DNA of 9,912 bases from JASFHF01 sp050123335 (GTDB lineage: Bacteria; Pseudomonadota; Gammaproteobacteria; UBA12402): positions 1 through 9,912 of the forward strand of contig JASFHH010000058.1 in NCBI GenBank assembly GCA_050123335.1. Reading direction: 5' to 3'. Below are positions 6,417 through 9,912 of this stretch, in pieces. The notes beneath the pieces are model-generated. The model had not been told where the DNA came from. It saw nothing but the letters and a program-made list of their open reading frames with translations, and did not search any database. Made by a program: the position numbers and the translations under genes. How positions within the stretch are numbered: the stretch's first letter is position 1; each line of letters opens with the position of its first letter.

Positions 6417-6469
6417 AAAAGGTGTCATAAAAGGTGTCAGACACCGCATTGCGGTGTCTGACACCTTTT
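6417..6469. repeat. GGTGTCAGACACC palindrome (REP/RAYT-type), possible terminator
   Basis: Arms 6429-6448 and 6450-6469 are exact 20-base reverse complements around a single T, built from AAAAGGTGTCAGACACCGCA. The arm itself contains the palindrome GGTGTCAGACACC. The 11 bases AAAAGGTGTCA also occur as a direct copy immediately before it (6417-6427). Such GGTGTCAGACACC repeats are, from memory, typical of elements spread by REP-associated tyrosine transposases in gammaproteobacteria. It begins 16 bases after the stop codon at 6412 and ends in TTTT, so it may also serve as the terminator of the upstream gene. Confidence 0.75.
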
Positions 6470-6576
6470 CGTTCATAACTCATTGTTTTTTCGATTCTGA
6501 GTAGACCAAATTTGTGTGCATTTGTCTAATTTTATAGCAATTTGAAATTATTTTACTATACTTTTTGTAGTATTAA

Positions 6577-6608
6577 TTGTAGGGGTTAATAGAGGTTATT
6601 TCCTACAA
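6577..6608 (+). promoter_or_regulatory. Possible leader hairpin of the adhesin gene
   Basis: TTGTAGG (6577-6583) and CCTACAA (6602-6608) can pair as a 7-bp stem with an 18-base loop, ending nine bases before the strong AAGGGG ribosome site (6617-6622). A TATACT/TAGTAT cluster near 6556-6572 could be the -10, but no -35 at proper spacing was found. Whether the hairpin affects translation is speculation. Confidence 0.3.
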
Positions 6609-6630
6609 AGGGTTACAAGGGGAAATTTAG

Positions 6631-9600
6631 ATGAAGAAGATGCAGAAATTAGCATTTTTATGCTTGTTATCATGTCCATTAGCGTTGTTTGCTGCTCAAC
6701 CAAATGTTTTTGATACTCCGAATATTGCAGATGTTTCAAGTGTACAACAAGCACAAGATGCACAAAAAAACCAAGAAGATCAAAATTTAAATATTGATGG
6801 TGGTATGTTAGGCCTTAAAGGGCCATTTTCTTTAAGCACTATATATAGTAAAACATTCGGATTAATTCTCGAAGGCAAATATACTCAGTTATTAAATAGT
6901 AGTAATGTATTAGTACTTGAATTAGATGGTGGTAAAGCAGAACGCAGAATTGGAGCTACTTGGGGACATGTGCTGACACCTAATCAACGTATCAAGTTAA
7001 CGGCGGAAGATTTGTCACAAAAAATGAATTTTGATTTTGACTCAGGAAATGTGTCGAAATGGGTATACCAAAATGCGATAGGCGGTACTTACGAATATTT
7101 ATTGCCGTATAAGTTAATCAAAGATTTCAATTTAAATGCATATTACAGTAAAGCAAATAGTCAGGATTTAGGAAGTAAAGATTTTACTACTAGTGGAGTT
7201 CTTTTTAGAAACTATCGAAGAATAGCAGGAGCTACAGATCAAAGTGTAAGTGCAGGGATAGATATATCACCAATGAAAAGTACTTTGATTGGTTTGCAAT
7301 TGAATTATGACAACATCAAATATGATATGCGTTATCAACAAGCATCTAATCAAAATGATGCGGGTTTAGGAGCAACAATTAGTTTGCATCAGCTAGTGAA
7401 TGATAGATTACAGTTTAGTTTATTAGCGAGTGATCGTAAGTCATATAAAGATTATCAGGCGGAAGTTGATTGGTTATTAAATAGTGTGCCTGGAAGTCAA
7501 TTACAATTAGGTTTGGTAGGAGAAAAGATAGATGCGAACTTTGGTTTGCCGAATGATGAACGAGTTGGTTTACAATTAAGTTACAGTTGGGGTGGTGATA
7601 GTACAGGTCAGCCGATGACATTTAGCGATCCTGTGCCGAGCAATGATGCAAGTGGTTTAAAGGATTGGACGAGTACTCCAGCGGTACATATGTCACAGGT
7701 ATTAGCGATAAAAGATCAGAAGACAGAGCGGATTAATAGCAAGACGAAAACTGCTTCTAAAGATGGACTAAATGAGAGCGGTGATTTTCATTATAATAAA
7801 GATTATTACCATGATTTACCGATAACAGTAGGTCCGATTCATTCAGGAGATGAAATTCATTTAAAATATGGAGATCAGGCTCATCAGGATACATGTCCGC
7901 CGTTATTTATCAATCAGTCGCCTAATGTTTATGGCATGGATATATCATATAATGGATTACCGAAGTCGGGAGATTTAAAGGTTACAGTGACTCCATGGAA
8001 GCAGTCTGGTTATCAGATTGGGAATAATCTTATAAAGATTGATGGTACACCGACACAAGCAGATTTTAATGAAAATCCGGATCATTGTATTGATATTAAG
8101 ATCACAGCACATAAGATGACACATGGTAAGGAAATTGATACAGCTGTTGCAACTATTAAGATAAAGCCGGATGTGGTTGCGCCGACTATAGCATTGCATA
8201 ACGTGCCGTATGTTGTGAACGTTGGGCAATCAATAAATCATTTTGATTTAGCAACGGTTACTGCGAATGAAGGTACAGTAGATCCGGATACGATAAAATT
8301 AGATCCAGATTTATCTTCACATGGAATTATTTTAGATCCAGCTTATAAAACAGATTGTAAAGACAAAACTTCCTGCGAGATTTATCTAAAAGCAGATAAA
8401 GTTACAAACGCTATGGATAAAACTCAAATTAAACTTCATGCTGAGAATACCGACGGAGGTAAATCTGATGAGCCGTTTGATGTAACGATTAAATTACCAA
8501 AAAACCCATCAATTGATCTGCATGCTACTTCGTATGTTGTAAATGAGGGACAATCAATAGATCATTCTGATTTAGCAACAGTTACTGCGAATGAAGGTAC
8601 AGTAGATCCGGATACGATAAAATTAGATCCAGATTTATCTTCGCATGGAATTATTTTAGATCCAGCTTATAAAACAGAATGTAAAGACAAAACTTCATGC
8701 GAAATTTATTTAAAAGCAGATAAAGTTACAAATGCTATGGATAAAACTCAAATTAAACTTCATGCTGAGAATACTGGTGGAGGTAAATTTGATGCACCGT
8801 TTGATGTAACAATTAATCCTGCGCAAAAACCTACAATAACACTGGATAACCAGAATGTACCGTATGTCACAACAGAGGGTGCTGTTGTAAATCATGTCCA
8901 TATAGCAACGGTTACAGCGAACGAAGGAAATGTAGATCCAGATGCAATAAGTTTAGTTGGGGAAGAGCACGGACTGATGTTAGATCCTGCGTATAAAACT
9001 GATTGTGCTGGAAAACCTTCATGTGAGATTTATCTTAAAGGCGCAGCAACTGGTGCGATGTTTGATCAGCCGGAAACAGTTACGCTTAATGCCGGGAATA
9101 CAATTAAATGTAGTGATAGTAAATCATTTAATGTAACTGTTAAAGGTACGCCTGAGGCAAAAGATGCTGATTTAGGATTTGCTGGAGGTAATCGTGGTCA
9201 ACAAGTTGTGCTTGTGCCAGGCTTGAAAAATCATTTCAAAAATCCAATAGGAAGCGGAAATCTTACATTCCAATTTAAAGATTCTCAAGGCAATGATATT
9301 CAAAGTACATATGGATTATCGATGTCAGGAAATGATTTAATCGCAAATCTTCCATCAACTGCTCCGGAAGGTAAGATTGATATTTATGTTTGGGCGAAAA
9401 ATGATGTTGGTGCTGCTAAATCTGCTGCGGTATATCATTTATATGTTGATGCACAAGATATAGTATTAAATCTTGTGCATTCAGATTTTACTTTCACTGA
9501 GGGTCAAAAAATCAACTTATATACTGTTGGGGGTGCGCACATAACACAACAGTATCATCATGTAGCTTGGGTAAGAATCGTGCCTCTTGGTGGAGCAGGC

Positions 9601-9795
9601 AAAACTTTAAAAGATTATAATTTAAAGTTACACTGTGAATATATGTCTTATGGTTACGTAGCTAATATTTACTTTGATCTTGATGATCCTAGTAAGGGCG
9701 TGCAAAATCCTGGAGTTTCACAAACATTTCGCGTAAGTGCGGCAGATAATAGCGGTAATGTTGTAACAAAAGATCTTACAGTAACAGTAAAATAA
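6631..9795 (+). CDS. Large inverse-autotransporter-like adhesin: N-terminal beta-barrel with Ig-like tandem repeats
   Basis: The 1054-residue product has a signal peptide (KK, hydrophobic core, cleavage likely after LFA or FAA at 19-22) and a Q/N/D-rich linker (about 23-55). A region rich in amphipathic strands follows (about 57-322, including RRIGATWGHVLTPNQRIKLT, NAIGGTYEYLLP, VGLQLSYSWGG), probably an outer-membrane barrel. After a post-barrel segment (PAVHMSQVLAIKDQKTERI at about 350-368) comes one Ig-like region (about 390-516), three repeats at about 518-625, 626-733 and 734-838 with the shared motif LATVTANEG/IATVTANEG and DPAYKTDC, then two further Ig-like domains to the end. This order is that of type Ve secretion (intimin/invasin): the barrel threads a C-terminal passenger to the cell surface. 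There is no LysM domain and no C-terminal lectin-type cap that I can see. A strong AAGGGG site supports the ATG. Adhesion to host or other cells is inferred from architecture; barrel homology is not proven. Confidence 0.8.
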   Translation: MKKMQKLAFLCLLSCPLALFAAQPNVFDTPNIADVSSVQQAQDAQKNQEDQNLNIDGGMLGLKGPFSLSTIYSKTFGLILEGKYTQLLNSSNVLVLELDGGKAERRIGATWGHVLTPNQRIKLTAEDLSQKMNFDFDSGNVSKWVYQNAIGGTYEYLLPYKLIKDFNLNAYYSKANSQDLGSKDFTTSGVLFRNYRRIAGATDQSVSAGIDISPMKSTLIGLQLNYDNIKYDMRYQQASNQNDAGLGATISLHQLVNDRLQFSLLASDRKSYKDYQAEVDWLLNSVPGSQLQLGLVGEKIDANFGLPNDERVGLQLSYSWGGDSTGQPMTFSDPVPSNDASGLKDWTSTPAVHMSQVLAIKDQKTERINSKTKTASKDGLNESGDFHYNKDYYHDLPITVGPIHSGDEIHLKYGDQAHQDTCPPLFINQSPNVYGMDISYNGLPKSGDLKVTVTPWKQSGYQIGNNLIKIDGTPTQADFNENPDHCIDIKITAHKMTHGKEIDTAVATIKIKPDVVAPTIALHNVPYVVNVGQSINHFDLATVTANEGTVDPDTIKLDPDLSSHGIILDPAYKTDCKDKTSCEIYLKADKVTNAMDKTQIKLHAENTDGGKSDEPFDVTIKLPKNPSIDLHATSYVVNEGQSIDHSDLATVTANEGTVDPDTIKLDPDLSSHGIILDPAYKTECKDKTSCEIYLKADKVTNAMDKTQIKLHAENTGGGKFDAPFDVTINPAQKPTITLDNQNVPYVTTEGAVVNHVHIATVTANEGNVDPDAISLVGEEHGLMLDPAYKTDCAGKPSCEIYLKGAATGAMFDQPETVTLNAGNTIKCSDSKSFNVTVKGTPEAKDADLGFAGGNRGQQVVLVPGLKNHFKNPIGSGNLTFQFKDSQGNDIQSTYGLSMSGNDLIANLPSTAPEGKIDIYVWAKNDVGAAKSAAVYHLYVDAQDIVLNLVHSDFTFTEGQKINLYTVGGAHITQQYHHVAWVRIVPLGGAGKTLKDYNLKLHCEYMSYGYVANIYFDLDDPSKGVQNPGVSQTFRVSAADNSGNVVTKDLTVTVK
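8227..8453 (+). repeat. Tandem coding repeat, copy 1 of the near-identical pair
   Basis: This stretch recurs 324 bp downstream at 8551-8777. From 8245 to 8453 I count seven differences in about 209 bases, and only one of them (GAT to GAA, Asp to Glu) changes the protein. The sequence just upstream of 8227 is much more diverged between copies. The unit is one Ig-like repeat of 108 residues. Confidence 0.9.
8551..8777 (+). repeat. Tandem coding repeat, copy 2 of the near-identical pair
   Basis: This is the second copy, about 97 percent identical to copy 1 by eye over 8569-8777. A third, older copy follows with 330-bp spacing (aligned point 8899) and only about half its residues conserved. Identity falls again after 8777, where the motif TDGGKSDEPF of copy 1 becomes TGGGKFDAPF. 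Confidence 0.9.
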
Positions 9796-9815
9796 ATTTG
9801 AATTTGGGAAAATTT

Positions 9816-9884
9816 GGGGTCAAGTCTTGAATTTTGGAATTTGATACTTTGTTGATCAAATTCCAAAATTCAAGACTTGACCCC
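9816..9884. repeat. GGGGTCAAGTCTTGA long hairpin (RAYT-type palindrome), possible adhesin terminator
   Basis: Arms 9816-9845 and 9855-9884 are exact 30-base reverse complements with a nine-base loop. The outer half, GGGGTCAAGTCTTGA, closely resembles the GGGGTCAGGTCTTG palindromes that I recall flanking REP-associated tyrosine transposase genes. It begins 20 bases after the adhesin stop codon. No T tract follows, so it is at best an atypical terminator, though such a stable hairpin would protect the 3' end of the mRNA. No transposase frame is visible before the window ends. Confidence 0.75.
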
Positions 9885-9912
9885 TATCAATAAATCACTC
9901 AACGCTTTTTTA

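Noticed and set aside
6660..6680. Possible lipoprotein signal (LLSC at residues 12-15) in the adhesin
   Set aside because: Leucine before the serine fits the lipobox poorly. The hydrophobic core continues to LFAA, which looks like an ordinary signal peptidase I site.
8227..9150. Tandem repeats considered as a CRISPR-like or noncoding array
   Set aside because: They stay in one open frame, differences are mostly silent, and the period is a whole protein domain (108-110 residues).
1..9912. tRNA or rRNA genes, prophage, toxin-antitoxin or defence islands
   Set aside because: No cloverleaf with tRNA-conserved bases, rRNA stretch, integrase, toxin-antitoxin pair or defence domain was recognised. 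The nuclease-family remnant is too incomplete to count.

Overview
The window looks like part of a low-GC, Gram-negative gammaproteobacterial chromosome. It carries an intact ComM-type AAA+ ATPase, three proteins with signal peptides and outer-membrane beta-barrel character, and abundant palindromic repeats. Broken genes and many non-autonomous repeats would fit a host-associated lineage such as the Legionellales (Coxiella/Legionella relatives). That placement is inference; no rRNA or marker gene here proves it.

Layout. Positions 1-55 hold a fragment of a dispersed repeat. Positions 126-1970 (minus strand) carry comM, preceded by a short YhcG/DUF1016-family remnant that seems to have lost its middle. 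Positions 1971-2715 contain no believable gene and are packed with repeats: a 32-bp perfect palindrome, a palindromic unit with 23-bp inverted ends enclosing a GTCATCCCGG/CCGGAATGAC element, and a long cloverleaf-like inverted repeat with a second copy of the motif seen at position 1. Positions 2716-4053 (minus) are a compact two-gene unit, APRT then MTAP. MTAP releases adenine from methylthioadenosine and APRT converts adenine to AMP, so together they form an adenine-salvage pair. A good sigma70-like promoter precedes it.

Positions 4162-4821 (minus) encode a small OmpA-transmembrane-domain-like barrel with a clear terminator. A 508-bp, extremely AT-rich divergent intergenic region follows. 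It contains an unexpected bidirectional terminator-like hairpin that could end an unannotated small transcript. Positions 5330-6412 (plus) encode an unrecognised exported protein, probably an outer-membrane barrel. Positions 6631-9795 (plus) encode a 1054-residue surface protein built like an inverse autotransporter (intimin/invasin layout): signal peptide, N-terminal barrel, then Ig-like domains. Three of these are tandem repeats of 108-110 residues, two of them nearly identical in DNA, each with a CX5C cysteine pair. Two different long palindromes, of the type seen with REP-associated transposases, bracket this adhesin gene.

The most notable items are the repeat-bearing adhesin with its flanking palindromes, the composite repeat island at 2030-2500, and the hidden terminator at 4961-4998. 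I see no CRISPR array, phage, rRNA, tRNA or recognisable defence system.
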